Below, piece by piece: positions 26,001 through 34,893 of a stretch of 64,000 nucleotides of DNA. The notes beneath the pieces are model-generated. The model was not told the origin of the DNA. It saw only the letters and a program-made list of their open reading frames with translations, and searched no databases. The stretch comes from an uncultured Acholeplasmatales bacterium (GTDB lineage Bacteria > Bacillota_I > Bacilli_A > Acholeplasmatales > Anaeroplasmataceae), in NCBI GenBank assembly GCA_944324805.1, contig CALUXS010000001.1, positions 1 to 64,000 on the forward strand. Reading direction: 5' to 3'. Position 1 is the first letter of the stretch. Each line of letters begins with the position of its first letter. A program made the translations under genes and the position numbers.

Positions 26001-27503
26001 GGATTTAACGGAGATAAAGTTCCTGATATTGATTTAAACTTTTCTGGCGATTATCAACCTACAGCACATGAGTTTGTTCGTACATTTATGGGGTACGAAC
26101 ATGCCTTTAGAAGTGGAACAGTAGGAACATTGGCAGATAAAAATGCCTTTGGATATGTAAAGGGATATTGTGAAAGAAAAAATATAAATTTAAGAAGTTG
26201 TGAGATGGATAGAATAGCTACAAAGCTAGTTGGTGTTAGACGTTCTACAGGACAACATCCAGGCGGAATAATAGTTGTTCCTGAGTATATAGATATATAT
26301 GATGTTACTCCTGTTCAGTATCCGGCAGATAATACTGAAAATGAATGGAGAACTACACATTTTGATTACCATAGTTTTGAAAATAACCTCTTAAAACTAG
26401 ATATATTAGGACACGATGATCCGACAATAATCAAATATTTAATGGATTATGTTCATGAGCATCAAGAAGAATTCCCATTTGATAATCCTCAAGATATTCC
26501 AATTGATGATAAAAACGTATATCGTTTATTCTCAGGAACGGATGTTATTGGAGTAAAACCAGAGGATATTTCATCAACAGTTGCCTCTTTTGCTGTCCCT
26601 GAATTTGGTACTACTTTCGTTAGAAAACTTTTGGCAGATACCATGCCAAAAACATTTGCTGAATTGGTAAAAATTTCAGGTTTATCACATGGTACTGGTG
26701 TTTGGGCTGGAAATTCACAGGATTTAGTTTTGGATAAGACTGAATTTGGGAAAATTCCTTTTAGCGATGTAATTGGATGTCGTGATGATATTATGGTGTA
26801 TTTGCTGTATCAAAATCTAGAACCTTTAAAGGCATTCGAAATAATGGAATTTGTTCGTAAGGGAAAAACTAAGAAAAATCCAGAAAAATGGGAAAAATAT
26901 AAAGCTTATATGCATGAAATGAAAGTTCCTGAATGGTATATTTGGTCTTGTGAGCAAATTGAATATATGTTCCCTAAGGCCCATGCGACAGCTTATGTTC
27001 TTATGGCTTTAAGAATTGCTTGGTTTAAGGTATATTCACCAAAATTATTTTATAGTGCTTGGTTTACTGCACGTGCAAAAGCATATTCAGTTAAAGCATT
27101 TTTAGGTGGTAAATTAGCTATAAAAGCTATGATAGATGAATTAAATAATAAACAAGGAAAAACAGCTAAGGATGATGATTTAATAAATGCTTTATATGTT
27201 GCTCTAGAAATGGTTGTTAGAGGAATAAAATTTTTACCTATTGATATAGAAAAATCTGATTCTAAAACATTTTTAGTTGAAAAGGATGGTTTAAGAATTC
27301 CTTTTTCAGCGGTAGATGGTTTAGGAGAAGCGGTAGCCCTAGATATTGTTGCTAAAAGAAATGAAAGACCATTTAGTTCAAAAAAGGATGTATTAAATCG
27401 TACAAGACTTAATCAAACATTATTCCAGGAATTTGAATTAATGCATGTATTTGGTAATTTGCCTGATGAAGACAAAGAAGAAGTTTATGGATTATTTGCT
27501 TAG
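23064..27503 (+). CDS. polC: DNA polymerase III, PolC-type alpha subunit
   Basis: About 1479 residues. This is the Gram-positive replicative polymerase with its own proofreading exonuclease. The order is a family N-terminal region, an OB-fold, a PHP part beginning VELHAHSKMSALDG (near 322), the inserted DEDD exonuclease with VIFDLETTGL (near 413) and HNASFDVG, the rest of PHP, and the polymerase palm with PDIDLNFSGDYQ. A zinc motif CKKCKF...CPICGEKL lies in between, with FPKAHATAYV near the end. The length and order are those of Bacillus PolC. ATG 23064 follows GGGAAG; GTG 23058 is an alternative. Confidence 0.97.
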   Translation: MKLEFLEKCIIDFDNNPYSILKASFSKNKRNLFIKISFSKALTLDEYLSFVNCFDDFFKNDQLLISYEFNYENETLSEEEFKKYLDKILNDLILASPRFKALLSTKPKYDDHSFTFTVEHDAHGLGTLAVEVEHAFLAYGLHISIYLEQDPNKSIEAEIRKMDIEQQQTLKQMNDEAMALQKNAKAMREAKNYRKFEVKEKSPIKDIPTTSNDLSVYTNTVGMPVFLIEGEIFASEVKSFTNSTLATIKITDETDSIVVKKWLRGEQEIGVYNNLKNGDCLKVTGRAEYDPFAKNVVIMAQSIELLGHKQEEEIIDNAKVKRVELHAHSKMSALDGLVEPLDYMKTAAKWGHKAIAITDHNGVYSIPDIYHALGDFPDVKPIYGVELNYIDDSNYKIAFTNADIDLKNATYVIFDLETTGLSSERDTIIEIAATKYSLQGEMDSFETFVNPKRPIPAKITEITSITDEMVADAPTLEEIMPKFLEFIGDAILVAHNASFDVGMTKAKMKELGYEDKNFPVIDTLNGLRALHFKDLKRFNLKEFAKFYKVKQEHHHRAIDDTRVTAECFILMLQEIFAKGITNYNDINNLIDKEEFYKALIPNHLNILVKTQAGLKNMYKLLSDALTYHCYGEARLLKSVLEKYRDGILVSSGCVNGEVFQEALIGSYDTMKEKLKYYDFIEVQPPLAYKQLYTDMENGEQVVKDTISSIIKAAKEVGKIVVATSDAHYIKKTEKKYRDILIASPQLGGLYHPLNRYDETPDMHLRTTEEMLNEFSFLGEELAYEIVVTNSNLIADSIDFVEAFHKEMFAPRDDQFKDSLGVPSIIEELKRIVKENETNLYGDNPHPIVTKRLDRELHSIISNGYSSVYYMSHLMVTKSLADGYLVGSRGSVGSSLVATMMKITEINPLAPHYRCKKCKFQAFKMNDDEKKEYGIKPEEEAFQDVLASVESGYDLPDAICPICGEKLTKDGHDIPFETFLGFNGDKVPDIDLNFSGDYQPTAHEFVRTFMGYEHAFRSGTVGTLADKNAFGYVKGYCERKNINLRSCEMDRIATKLVGVRRSTGQHPGGIIVVPEYIDIYDVTPVQYPADNTENEWRTTHFDYHSFENNLLKLDILGHDDPTIIKYLMDYVHEHQEEFPFDNPQDIPIDDKNVYRLFSGTDVIGVKPEDISSTVASFAVPEFGTTFVRKLLADTMPKTFAELVKISGLSHGTGVWAGNSQDLVLDKTEFGKIPFSDVIGCRDDIMVYLLYQNLEPLKAFEIMEFVRKGKTKKNPEKWEKYKAYMHEMKVPEWYIWSCEQIEYMFPKAHATAYVLMALRIAWFKVYSPKLFYSAWFTARAKAYSVKAFLGGKLAIKAMIDELNNKQGKTAKDDDLINALYVALEMVVRGIKFLPIDIEKSDSKTFLVEKDGLRIPFSAVDGLGEAVALDIVAKRNERPFSSKKDVLNRTRLNQTLFQEFELMHVFGNLPDEDKEEVYGLFA

Positions 27504-27591
27504 ATTTATGTGAAATTATGTAAAATATATTTTACTATAGAAAGTATCAATACTAAATGATATAATATACACATAATCGGAGGTAATATTA

Positions 27592-28338
27592 ATGATTAAG
27601 AATCAAAATCCAGTTTTTTCTAAAATTGAAGTTGGAACAACTCATTATCAAGATGTTGATGCAGCTAGCTATAAAGGTATTACTATTAAAACAGCTTTAT
27701 TATTAGGAGTTACAGTATTAGTTGGTATAATTACTGCATATTTATTGCCAACAATACTTGCTAATAATCCTGCAGGCTTGTATGTAGCTTTAGTAGTTTC
27801 ATCTATTGTAGGTTTTATTGCAATACTTGTAGGTAGATTATCTTCAAGAGCATCTAAATATGCGGGGGTTATTTATAGTGCCTGCCAAGGTTTATTCTTA
27901 GGTACATTAACTGCAATAGCTGAGGCATATTTTGAGGGCATTGGAAGTTTAGCAATTTTTAGTACTTTAATAATATTTGGAACAATGTTAGTATTATATG
28001 CTGTTGGAGTTTTAAGAAAAGGTAATTTCTTTAGGAAAATGGCTTATGGTATGACATTTGGAGCTATGATATTATTAATCTTCACATCTATATTCGGATT
28101 ATTTATGCCAAGTATATATAGTAATCTACCATTGATGATTGGCCTAGAGGCATTCTTCCTTATTTATGGTGTAGTTACATTAATATTTAATTTTGACGAA
28201 GCTACTTATGTTGTTGAATCAGGTTGTACTAAAGATGCTGAATGGAATGTTTCTTTAGGTTTAACTGTAAGTATATTATATATCTATGTTGAAATTTTGA
28301 GATTGTTGATATTGATTTTTATGAATAATGATAATTAA
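27592..28338 (+). CDS. Bax inhibitor-1/YccA family membrane protein
   Basis: 248 residues with about seven membrane helices. It shows the family pattern: a soluble N-terminal tail of about 30 residues, then KTALLLGVTVLVGIITAY and a C-terminal acidic pair region (FDEATYVVESG). These resemble YetJ-type proteins, some of which leak Ca2+ in a pH-dependent way; the role here is inferred. It has TATAAT at 27561-27566, a CGGAGG ribosome binding site and its own terminator. Confidence 0.8.
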   Translation: MIKNQNPVFSKIEVGTTHYQDVDAASYKGITIKTALLLGVTVLVGIITAYLLPTILANNPAGLYVALVVSSIVGFIAILVGRLSSRASKYAGVIYSACQGLFLGTLTAIAEAYFEGIGSLAIFSTLIIFGTMLVLYAVGVLRKGNFFRKMAYGMTFGAMILLIFTSIFGLFMPSIYSNLPLMIGLEAFFLIYGVVTLIFNFDEATYVVESGCTKDAEWNVSLGLTVSILYIYVEILRLLILIFMNNDN

Positions 28339-28344
28339 TAATAA

Positions 28345-28381
28345 AAGCACTTAGACGATAGTTCTAAGTGCTTATTTTTTG
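28345..28381 (+). terminator. Terminator after the BI-1 family gene
   Basis: AAGCACTTAG (28345-28354) pairs with CTAAGTGCTT (28364-28373), then a T run. Confidence 0.9.
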
Positions 28382-28410
28382 TTCACATTCTATAAAGTTT
28401 TTGTTATAAT
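28382..28410 (+). promoter_or_regulatory. Promoter of the ylmH-udk-mtnN-rnhA unit
   Basis: TTCACA (28382-28387), 17-base spacer, TATAAT (28405-28410). Confidence 0.7.
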
Positions 28411-28444
28411 ACATAAGGAAAACTTTTAGGAGGTATATTTTATA

Positions 28445-29188
28445 ATGACATCAGATTTAGATCGTCTACGAAAGAGAATAAATTCTCTTAAAGAACAAGC
28501 ATATCAAGGTAAATTTATACTAACTACATTTGTAGATACTATGGTTGCTAAAGAAATTGAAAACTCCTTTAAGCATAACGAAGAATTAAAGCCATATTCA
28601 TATGGCGGATATCACACAGCCGAATATAAGCGCTATATATTTTCAAATGAAATTCCTAAAAGGGAAGACTTTCAGATTGTAGCAATTAAAATTGAGTATT
28701 CGAAGAAAAATGGTGATATTAATCATCGCTCAATTTTAGGTAGTATTCTAGGATTAGGTTTAAAAAGAGAAGTGGTTGGTGATATAATTTGTGATAAAGG
28801 TAATTTTTATTTTTTTGTCACCAAACAAATGGAAAACTTTATATTAGAAAATTTGCGATATATAGGAAATGTACCTGTTTTGCTAGTGATTGAAAATGAA
28901 GAACTTTCATATGAACAAAAGTTTGATATAAAAACCTGTTTTCTTACAAGTATGAGGCTTGATGTAGTACTTGCTGCTTTTTACAATCTTTCAAGAAAGC
29001 AAGCACTAGAAATTATTTCTGATGGTGCGGTTAAAGTTAATCATTTAGAGTGCCTAAATCCTTCGGAAAATTTAAAAAGTAATGATTTATTAAGTGTGAG
29101 ACATCATGGTCGCTTATTTATTGGCGAAATAAAAGGAAAAACAAAAAGTGGTAATTTAGTAGTTGAATTAAAAAAACCAAGTGATTAA
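28445..29188 (+). CDS. ylmH: YlmH-type S4 RNA-binding protein
   Basis: 247 residues. The N-terminal two-thirds matches YlmH (Gly-Tyr rich YGGYHTAEYKRYIF segment, and HRSILGSILGLGLKREVVGD), and the C-terminus is an S4 domain: RLDVVLAAFYNLSRKQALEII, then GAVKVNH. In Bacillus and Streptococcus, YlmH sits near division genes and binds RNA or ribosomes; a role in rescuing stalled ribosomal complexes has been described. Here it heads a small operon rather than the ftsZ cluster. Confidence 0.87.
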   Translation: MTSDLDRLRKRINSLKEQAYQGKFILTTFVDTMVAKEIENSFKHNEELKPYSYGGYHTAEYKRYIFSNEIPKREDFQIVAIKIEYSKKNGDINHRSILGSILGLGLKREVVGDIICDKGNFYFFVTKQMENFILENLRYIGNVPVLLVIENEELSYEQKFDIKTCFLTSMRLDVVLAAFYNLSRKQALEIISDGAVKVNHLECLNPSENLKSNDLLSVRHHGRLFIGEIKGKTKSGNLVVELKKPSD

Positions 29189-29203
29189 TAATAGGAGGAT
29201 AAA

Positions 29204-29824
29204 ATGAATAGTATTTTAATTATTGTTGCCGGTGGAAGTGCAAGTGGAAAAACTACAGTAGTAAGTAAACTTATGGCATCGTTAAATCCTAATGACGTTG
29301 CTGTAATATGTGAAGATAACTATTATAATGATCAGACTAATCTTTCTATGGAAGAAAGAGAAAAAACTAATTATGATCATCCAGACTCTTTTGATGTTGA
29401 TTTACTTTATAGTCAACTAAAAGATGTTTTAGTTGGTAAAACCATTAAAGAACCAGTTTACGATTTTTGCACTCATAATAGAAAACACGATGAATACATT
29501 GAAGTAACTCCTAAAAAGGTAATAATCTTAGAAGGAATTTTAGCTTTATATGATGAAAGAATTCGTTCTTTAGCTGATATAAAGATTTATGTTGAAAGTG
29601 ATGATGATATTCGCTTTATACGTCGTTTGAAAAGAGATATAACAACTCGTGGTCGTAGTATAGAGTTTGTAATAAAGCAATATCTTGAAACTGTTAAACC
29701 AATGCACGAAGCATATATTGCAAAGACAAAACGCTATGCTGATATCATAATTCCTAATGATACTAAACATGATGTTGCCTTAGGAATATTATTGGCTAAA
29801 ATAAATGAGATTATAAGAGGTTAA
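29204..29824 (+). CDS. udk: Uridine kinase
   Basis: 206 residues with the P-loop GGSASGKT (10-17), EDNYYNDQT, TNYDHPDSFD, the PVYDFCTHNR substrate region, and RLKRDITTRGRS. It phosphorylates uridine and cytidine in pyrimidine salvage. It follows ylmH by 15 bases with AGGAGG and is followed 3 bases later by mtnN. Confidence 0.95.
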   Translation: MNSILIIVAGGSASGKTTVVSKLMASLNPNDVAVICEDNYYNDQTNLSMEEREKTNYDHPDSFDVDLLYSQLKDVLVGKTIKEPVYDFCTHNRKHDEYIEVTPKKVIILEGILALYDERIRSLADIKIYVESDDDIRFIRRLKRDITTRGRSIEFVIKQYLETVKPMHEAYIAKTKRYADIIIPNDTKHDVALGILLAKINEIIRG

Positions 29825-29827
29825 AAA

Positions 29828-30502
29828 ATGATTGGAATTATAGGTGCTATGCAACATGAGATTGATTTGCTTATTAGTAATCTTGCTGAAAAAGAAGAAT
29901 TTCTAATAGCAAATTTCAGCTTTTATAAAGGAAAAATAGAAAAAAAAGATGTAGTAATTGCAAAAGCAGGTATTGGCAAGGTAAATGCTAGTTCAGTAGC
30001 GACAATTTTATTATTATCTTTTAAATGTGATTTAGTTATAAGTACAGGCATTGCTGGTGGTCTAGCGCCTCTTACTACTAAAAATTTAGTTGTAGGTACT
30101 AAATTTAGTTATGGTGATGTTGATGTTAGAGCATTTGGATATAAATATGGACAAATTCCAGGTGAAGAGGCAGAATTTAAGATAGATGAAACGGTTTTAA
30201 GTAGTATAAAAAATATATTAGATGAACTTAATATTAACTATTACGAAGGACTTTGCTTAACATCAGATTCATTTATTACATCTATAGAACAAGTAAAGAT
30301 AAGTTCTAGAATAATGTGCACTGAGATGGAAAGTACAGCAATTGTTCAAATATGTAAGCATTTTAGAGTTCCTTTTTTGGTATTACGTTTTATTTCTGAT
30401 GTTATTGGGGAAGAAAGTCAAATAGAAAATTATACAGAGTTTGAAGAAGAAATGTCTAATCGCTCTGCTGAGATATGTTTAGAGTGTGTAAAAAGATTAT
30501 GA
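29828..30502 (+). CDS. mtnN: 5'-methylthioadenosine/S-adenosylhomocysteine nucleosidase
   Basis: 224 residues. It cleaves methylthioadenosine and S-adenosylhomocysteine, recycling by-products of methylation and polyamine synthesis. Seen are the N-terminal IGIIGAMQHEIDLL with the catalytic Glu, ISTGIAGGL, the nucleoside-binding CTEMESTAI, and the catalytic Asp in FISDVIGEE. The stop overlaps the next start (ATGA). Confidence 0.94.
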   Translation: MIGIIGAMQHEIDLLISNLAEKEEFLIANFSFYKGKIEKKDVVIAKAGIGKVNASSVATILLLSFKCDLVISTGIAGGLAPLTTKNLVVGTKFSYGDVDVRAFGYKYGQIPGEEAEFKIDETVLSSIKNILDELNINYYEGLCLTSDSFITSIEQVKISSRIMCTEMESTAIVQICKHFRVPFLVLRFISDVIGEESQIENYTEFEEEMSNRSAEICLECVKRL

Positions 30503-31080
30503 AATACTATGCAGTTAAAAAGGGGAGAAAAATTGGCGTTTATGAAAATTGGAAAGAATGTGAGGAACAAATAAAGGGTTTTAATGGCGCGGTTTTTAAG
30601 TCATTTTCTTCACTCATAGATGCTAATAACTTCATAGAAGAAAAAGAAGATAATCAAGAATATAATTTCCCAACTTGTTATGTAGATGGTAGTTTTGATA
30701 AAACTACAGGAAGATATTCCTTTGGTGGTATTTTACTTATAAATGGTAAGGAACTATTTTTCAAAAAGGCTTTTCAAGCAGACGAATATAGTGTTTATCG
30801 TAATGTAGCTGGTGAGATAAAGGGAGCTAGTTACATAATAAATTATTCGATTAAAAATGGTATAAAAAAATTAATTATTTGTTACGATTATTTAGGAATT
30901 GAAAAATGGTATACCGGGGAATGGAAGGCTAATTCTAAAATAGCAACGGAATATGTAAATTTTTTAACTCAAGTAAAGGATAAAATAGAAGTCGAGTTTG
31001 TTAAGATAAAAAGTCATACAAATAATAAATACAATGACATTGCAGACAAACTTGCGAAAGAAGCTCTTGGAATAAAGTAA
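30499..31080 (+). CDS. Ribonuclease H (viroplasmin/HBD domain plus RNase HI)
   Basis: 193 residues. Residues 1-45 (MKYYAVKKGRKIGVYENWKE onward) form the small hybrid-binding (viroplasmin) domain found at the start of eukaryotic and some bacterial RNase H1. The catalytic domain follows: CYVDGSFD, AGEIKGASY, ICYDYLGIEKW and YNDIADKLAKEA, giving the D-E-D-D acids. It removes RNA from RNA:DNA hybrids. ATG 30499 overlaps the mtnN stop by four bases; an upstream in-frame ATG at 30475 lies within mtnN and is less likely. Confidence 0.9.
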   Translation: MKYYAVKKGRKIGVYENWKECEEQIKGFNGAVFKSFSSLIDANNFIEEKEDNQEYNFPTCYVDGSFDKTTGRYSFGGILLINGKELFFKKAFQADEYSVYRNVAGEIKGASYIINYSIKNGIKKLIICYDYLGIEKWYTGEWKANSKIATEYVNFLTQVKDKIEVEFVKIKSHTNNKYNDIADKLAKEALGIK

Positions 31081-31088
31081 ATTTTTCC

Positions 31089-31117
31089 TTGTCATAATTG
31101 TAAATATGTTGTAAAAT
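31089..31117 (+). promoter_or_regulatory. Promoter of the Na/Pi cotransporter gene
   Basis: TTGTCA (31089-31094), 17-base spacer, TAAAAT (31112-31117). Confidence 0.65.
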
Positions 31118-31152
31118 TGTTTTGAAATTATGTAAAGGAAAGGGACATTATA

Positions 31153-32853
31153 ATGATTTATGCTCTGAGCTCGAGTAATTTATGGGAAAGTTTTTTGTTT
31201 GTTTTTGGTGGATTAGGAATATTCCTTTATGGAATTAATTTAATGGGTGACTCATTAAAAGATTTAGCAGGTAATAAACTAAAGATTATTATTGAGAAAT
31301 CTACAAATACTCCACTAAAAGGTATACTTGTTGGTGCTGGTTTGACAGCTATTATTCAATCTTCAAGTGGTACAACTGCTTTAACAGTTGGTTTAGTTAG
31401 AGCGGGACTAATGACATTACCACAAGCAATTGGTATTATAATGGGTGCTAATATCGGTACAACAGTTACTTCATTCATTATTGGTTTAAAAATACAAGAA
31501 TTTTCTCTTGTTTTTGTTGGAATAGGTGCGATTTTGATATTCTTTATCAATAAACGCTTCATTAAAGATTTAGGAAAAGTAATATTAGGCTTTGGTTTAT
31601 TGTTTTTTGGATTACAACTAATGGAATCAGGACTTGATTATATTATTGTAACTTATGAAGAACAAGTTAATGCACTATTTGCAACATTTAGTAAATTACC
31701 TATTGTTGGTGTTGTTGTTGGTACAGTTGTTACAGCAATTGTTCAATCATCTTCTGCAACAATTGGTATTCTTCAATCTTTATTCAATACAGGAAAGATT
31801 GAGTTATTAGGTGCTTTACCTATTCTTATTGGATGTAATATTGGTACAACAGTTACAGCAATTATTGCTTCAATTGGCGGTGGCGTTGAAGCTAAAAGAA
31901 CAGCAGTTGTTCATGCAATGTTTAATATTATAGGTGCTGTTATATTTATGATTCTTTTGAGGTGGGCGTTTGTACCTCTCATGACGGTTATTAATGATTG
32001 GCTTGGAACAATGGATGCATTTGGCCCTAATTCAAAGATGACTATTGCTATAGCGCATATGATTTTTAATTTCACTACTACATTTATTTTATTCTTCTTT
32101 GTAAAACAAATGGTATTTGTTGCTTGTAAGATTGTTAAAGATAAACTATCTGTTGAAGAGGAAGAAAAGAAAATGCTTGATGAATTGTTAGATTATACTT
32201 TGATTGAAAAATCATCTAGCTTAGCTTTAAAGTTTATTGATAATTGTATGGCCCATATGGGAAGTATTGTTAACGAATATTTCACATTAGCAAGAAATTA
32301 TGCTTTTGAGAACAATGAAGATTCTGTTGAAAAGGCAGAAAAACTTGAAGATTCTATCGATTTGTTCGATAAGAGAATTCATGATTATTTAATAAACTTG
32401 ACATTATCAAATTTACATCCTAATGAAACTCATTTAGTATCAAAATATTTAGATACAATAAAAGATTATGAGCGTATTGGTGATCATTGCTCAAATATAA
32501 TGGGATTCTTTAAAGATAGATATGAAAGAAAATTAGAATTATCTCTTGATTCAATACAAGACTTAGAACAAATGTTTGAAACTGTTAATTTGATGGTTGA
32601 AAATTCAGTTAAATCTATAACTGAATGGAACAATGAAGCAGCGTTAGTTGTAGAAGAAACTGAATCAAAAGTCGATAGTATGCAAGAAGTATTCCATGAG
32701 AGACATAATCACCGTATGTCAAGTGGTGCATGTTCTTATATGAATTCAGATTATTATGTAGAGCTTTTATCTAATCTAGAACGTATTGGTGATCATTGCA
32801 AAAACGTTGCTGATACAGTTTTGTCAAAAAATAGAGCTACTCAAGTTGAATAA
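31153..32853 (+). CDS. Na/Pi cotransporter with PhoU-like C-terminus
   Basis: 566 residues. The N-terminal 330 residues form the PNaS membrane domain with two copies of the QSSS motif: AIIQSSSGTTALTVGL and AIVQSSSATIGIL. The C-terminal part is a helical PhoU-like repeat with ERIGDHCSNI and ERIGDHCKNV. It probably imports (or balances) phosphate with Na+. Single gene with its own promoter and terminator. Confidence 0.9.
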   Translation: MIYALSSSNLWESFLFVFGGLGIFLYGINLMGDSLKDLAGNKLKIIIEKSTNTPLKGILVGAGLTAIIQSSSGTTALTVGLVRAGLMTLPQAIGIIMGANIGTTVTSFIIGLKIQEFSLVFVGIGAILIFFINKRFIKDLGKVILGFGLLFFGLQLMESGLDYIIVTYEEQVNALFATFSKLPIVGVVVGTVVTAIVQSSSATIGILQSLFNTGKIELLGALPILIGCNIGTTVTAIIASIGGGVEAKRTAVVHAMFNIIGAVIFMILLRWAFVPLMTVINDWLGTMDAFGPNSKMTIAIAHMIFNFTTTFILFFFVKQMVFVACKIVKDKLSVEEEEKKMLDELLDYTLIEKSSSLALKFIDNCMAHMGSIVNEYFTLARNYAFENNEDSVEKAEKLEDSIDLFDKRIHDYLINLTLSNLHPNETHLVSKYLDTIKDYERIGDHCSNIMGFFKDRYERKLELSLDSIQDLEQMFETVNLMVENSVKSITEWNNEAALVVEETESKVDSMQEVFHERHNHRMSSGACSYMNSDYYVELLSNLERIGDHCKNVADTVLSKNRATQVE

Positions 32854-32860
32854 GAAAATT

Positions 32861-32887
32861 AAAGGCGTATAAAAACGCCTTTTTTCT
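32861..32887 (+). terminator. Terminator after the Na/Pi gene
   Basis: AAAGGCGT (32861-32868) and ACGCCTTT around a 6-base loop, with a T run. Confidence 0.88.
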
Positions 32888-32939
32888 TTAAAAAATAGGC
32901 TTTTTATTGTATAATTAAAAAACGGAAAGAGGGGATAAA

Positions 32940-34892
32940 ATGGCTTTTGAATTAGTTAGTGAATTTAAACCTACAGGAGATCAACCCGAAGCAATAAAAA
33001 AGATTGTTGAAAATCTAAATAATGGTGTTGATAGACAGGTATTATTAGGTGCAACAGGAACAGGTAAAACATTTACTATTTGTAATATTATAAAAGAGTA
33101 TGGTAAAAATACATTAGTTCTAGCTCACAACAAAACTTTAGCTGGACAATTATATACAGAAATTAAAAGCTTTTTTCCTCATAATCATGTTGAATTTTTT
33201 ATTTCCTATTATGATTATTATCAACCAGAAGCATATGTTGCAGCAAGTGATACTTATATAGAAAAAGATGCTAAGATAAATGATGAAATTGATGAAATGC
33301 GTCATAGCGCTACTGCTGCATTAATGGACTATGATGATGTAATAGTTGTTGCTTCAGTTTCATGTATTTATGGTATAGGTGATCCTGAGGAATATAAAAA
33401 GTCTATGCTTTGCTTAAGAGTTGGTGAAACATATAATAGAAAAGATTTGCTATCTCGATTAGTTGAAATGCAATACATTCGCAATGAAATTGATTTTCAA
33501 CGTGGCTCATTTAGAGCTAGAGGCGATGTATTAGAAATTATTCAACCTTCTGAGCATAAAGAAGGAGTTAGAATTGAATTTTTTGATGATGAGATAGAAA
33601 GAATTAGACTTTTTGATATTACGACTGGTGAAGCTCTAGAATCAGTGAATTTTATAAATATTTTTGCTGCCACACATTTTATGACTAGTAAAGAGAAATT
33701 AGCAGAGGCAATTAAAAGAATTAAGGCAGAATTAAGTATTCAACATCGAAAATTTTTAAATGAAAACAAACCATTAGAGGCAGAAAGAATAGAACAAAGA
33801 ACTAAGTATGATATCGAAATGTTAGAACAAATGGGAACTTGTTCAGGTGTAGAAAATTACTCAAGACACCTATCATTAAGGAAAGAAGGCGAGACACCAG
33901 CTACATTATTAGATTTCTTTCCAAAAGATTTTTTATTAATTGTAGATGAATCACACGTTACATTGCCTCAGGTACGTGGAATGTATAATGGAGATAGAAG
34001 CCGTAAACAAACACTAGTAGACTATGGTTTTAGACTCCCTAGTGCTTTAGATAATAGACCATTAAAATTTGATGAGTTCGAGAAGAAAATAGGTAAAACT
34101 ATATATTTATCAGCTACACCAGGTGATTATGAAAAAGAATTTCCTATTGTTGAACAAATTATTAGACCAACAGGATTATTAGATCCATTAATTGAAGTTA
34201 GACCAACACTTGGTCAAGTTGATGATATATATGCAGAAATTAAAAAGAGAATTGAATTAAATGAAAGAGTTCTAATTACTACTCTTACTATTAAAATGAG
34301 TGAAGACTTAACTGCATACTTAAAAAAACTAGGTTTAAAGGTTGCATATCTTCATTCAGAAATAAAAAGTCTAGAAAGACTAGAAATTTTACGTGATTTA
34401 CGTTTAGGCAAATATGATGTTTTAGTTGGAATAAATTTATTGCGTGAAGGATTAGATTTACCTGAGGTAAGTTTAGTATGTATATTAGATGCTGATAAAC
34501 AAGGATTCTTGCGTAGTGAACGAAGTTTAATTCAAACAATAGGACGTGCAGCACGTAATAGTAACGGTATGGTAATAATGTATGCGGATAATATTAGTGA
34601 GGCAATGGAATTGGCAATAAACGAAACAATGCGTAGACGAGAAATTCAAATGGAATATAATGAAGCTCATAACATTGTTCCAAGAACTATTATTAAGGCA
34701 ATTCCAAATAAAGTACAAGTAAAAGCAATTGTAGAAGAAAGTAAGAAAAATAATAAGAAAAAGATGTCAAAGCTTGCTAAGGAACAATTAATTGAACAAC
34801 TTCAAGAAGAAATGATGCAATATGCAAAAGATTTGAATTTCGAAATGGCTGCTCAAGTTCGTGATGCAATTATGGAGTTAAAAGGGGAATAA
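32940..34892 (+). CDS. uvrB: Excinuclease ABC subunit B
   Basis: 650 residues. It verifies damage and loads UvrC in nucleotide excision repair. It has Walker A GATGTGKT (37-44), the beta-hairpin [16 protein letters not shown] box ([11 protein letters not shown]), IGRAARN and a C-terminal UVR domain ([18 protein letters not shown]). GAGGGG precedes the ATG. No LexA-type box is visible upstream. sdaA starts 1 base after the stop. Confidence 0.97.
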   Translation: MAFELVSEFKPTGDQPEAIKKIVENLNNGVDRQVLLGATGTGKTFTICNIIKEYGKNTLVLAHNKTLAGQLYTEIKSFFPHNHVEFFISYYDYYQPEAYVAASDTYIEKDAKINDEIDEMRHSATAALMDYDDVIVVASVSCIYGIGDPEEYKKSMLCLRVGETYNRKDLLSRLVEMQYIRNEIDFQRGSFRARGDVLEIIQPSEHKEGVRIEFFDDEIERIRLFDITTGEALESVNFINIFAATHFMTSKEKLAEAIKRIKAELSIQHRKFLNENKPLEAERIEQRTKYDIEMLEQMGTCSGVENYSRHLSLRKEGETPATLLDFFPKDFLLIVDESHVTLPQVRGMYNGDRSRKQTLVDYGFRLPSALDNRPLKFDEFEKKIGKTIYLSATPGDYEKEFPIVEQIIRPTGLLDPLIEVRPTLGQVDDIYAEIKKRIELNERVLITTLTIKMSEDLTAYLKKLGLKVAYLHSEIKSLERLEILRDLRLGKYDVLVGINLLREGLDLPEVSLVCILDADKQGFLRSERSLIQTIGRAARNSNGMVIMYADNISEAMELAINETMRRREIQMEYNEAHNIVPRTIIKAIPNKVQVKAIVEESKKNNKKKMSKLAKEQLIEQLQEEMMQYAKDLNFEMAAQVRDAIMELKGE

Positions 34893-34893
34893 T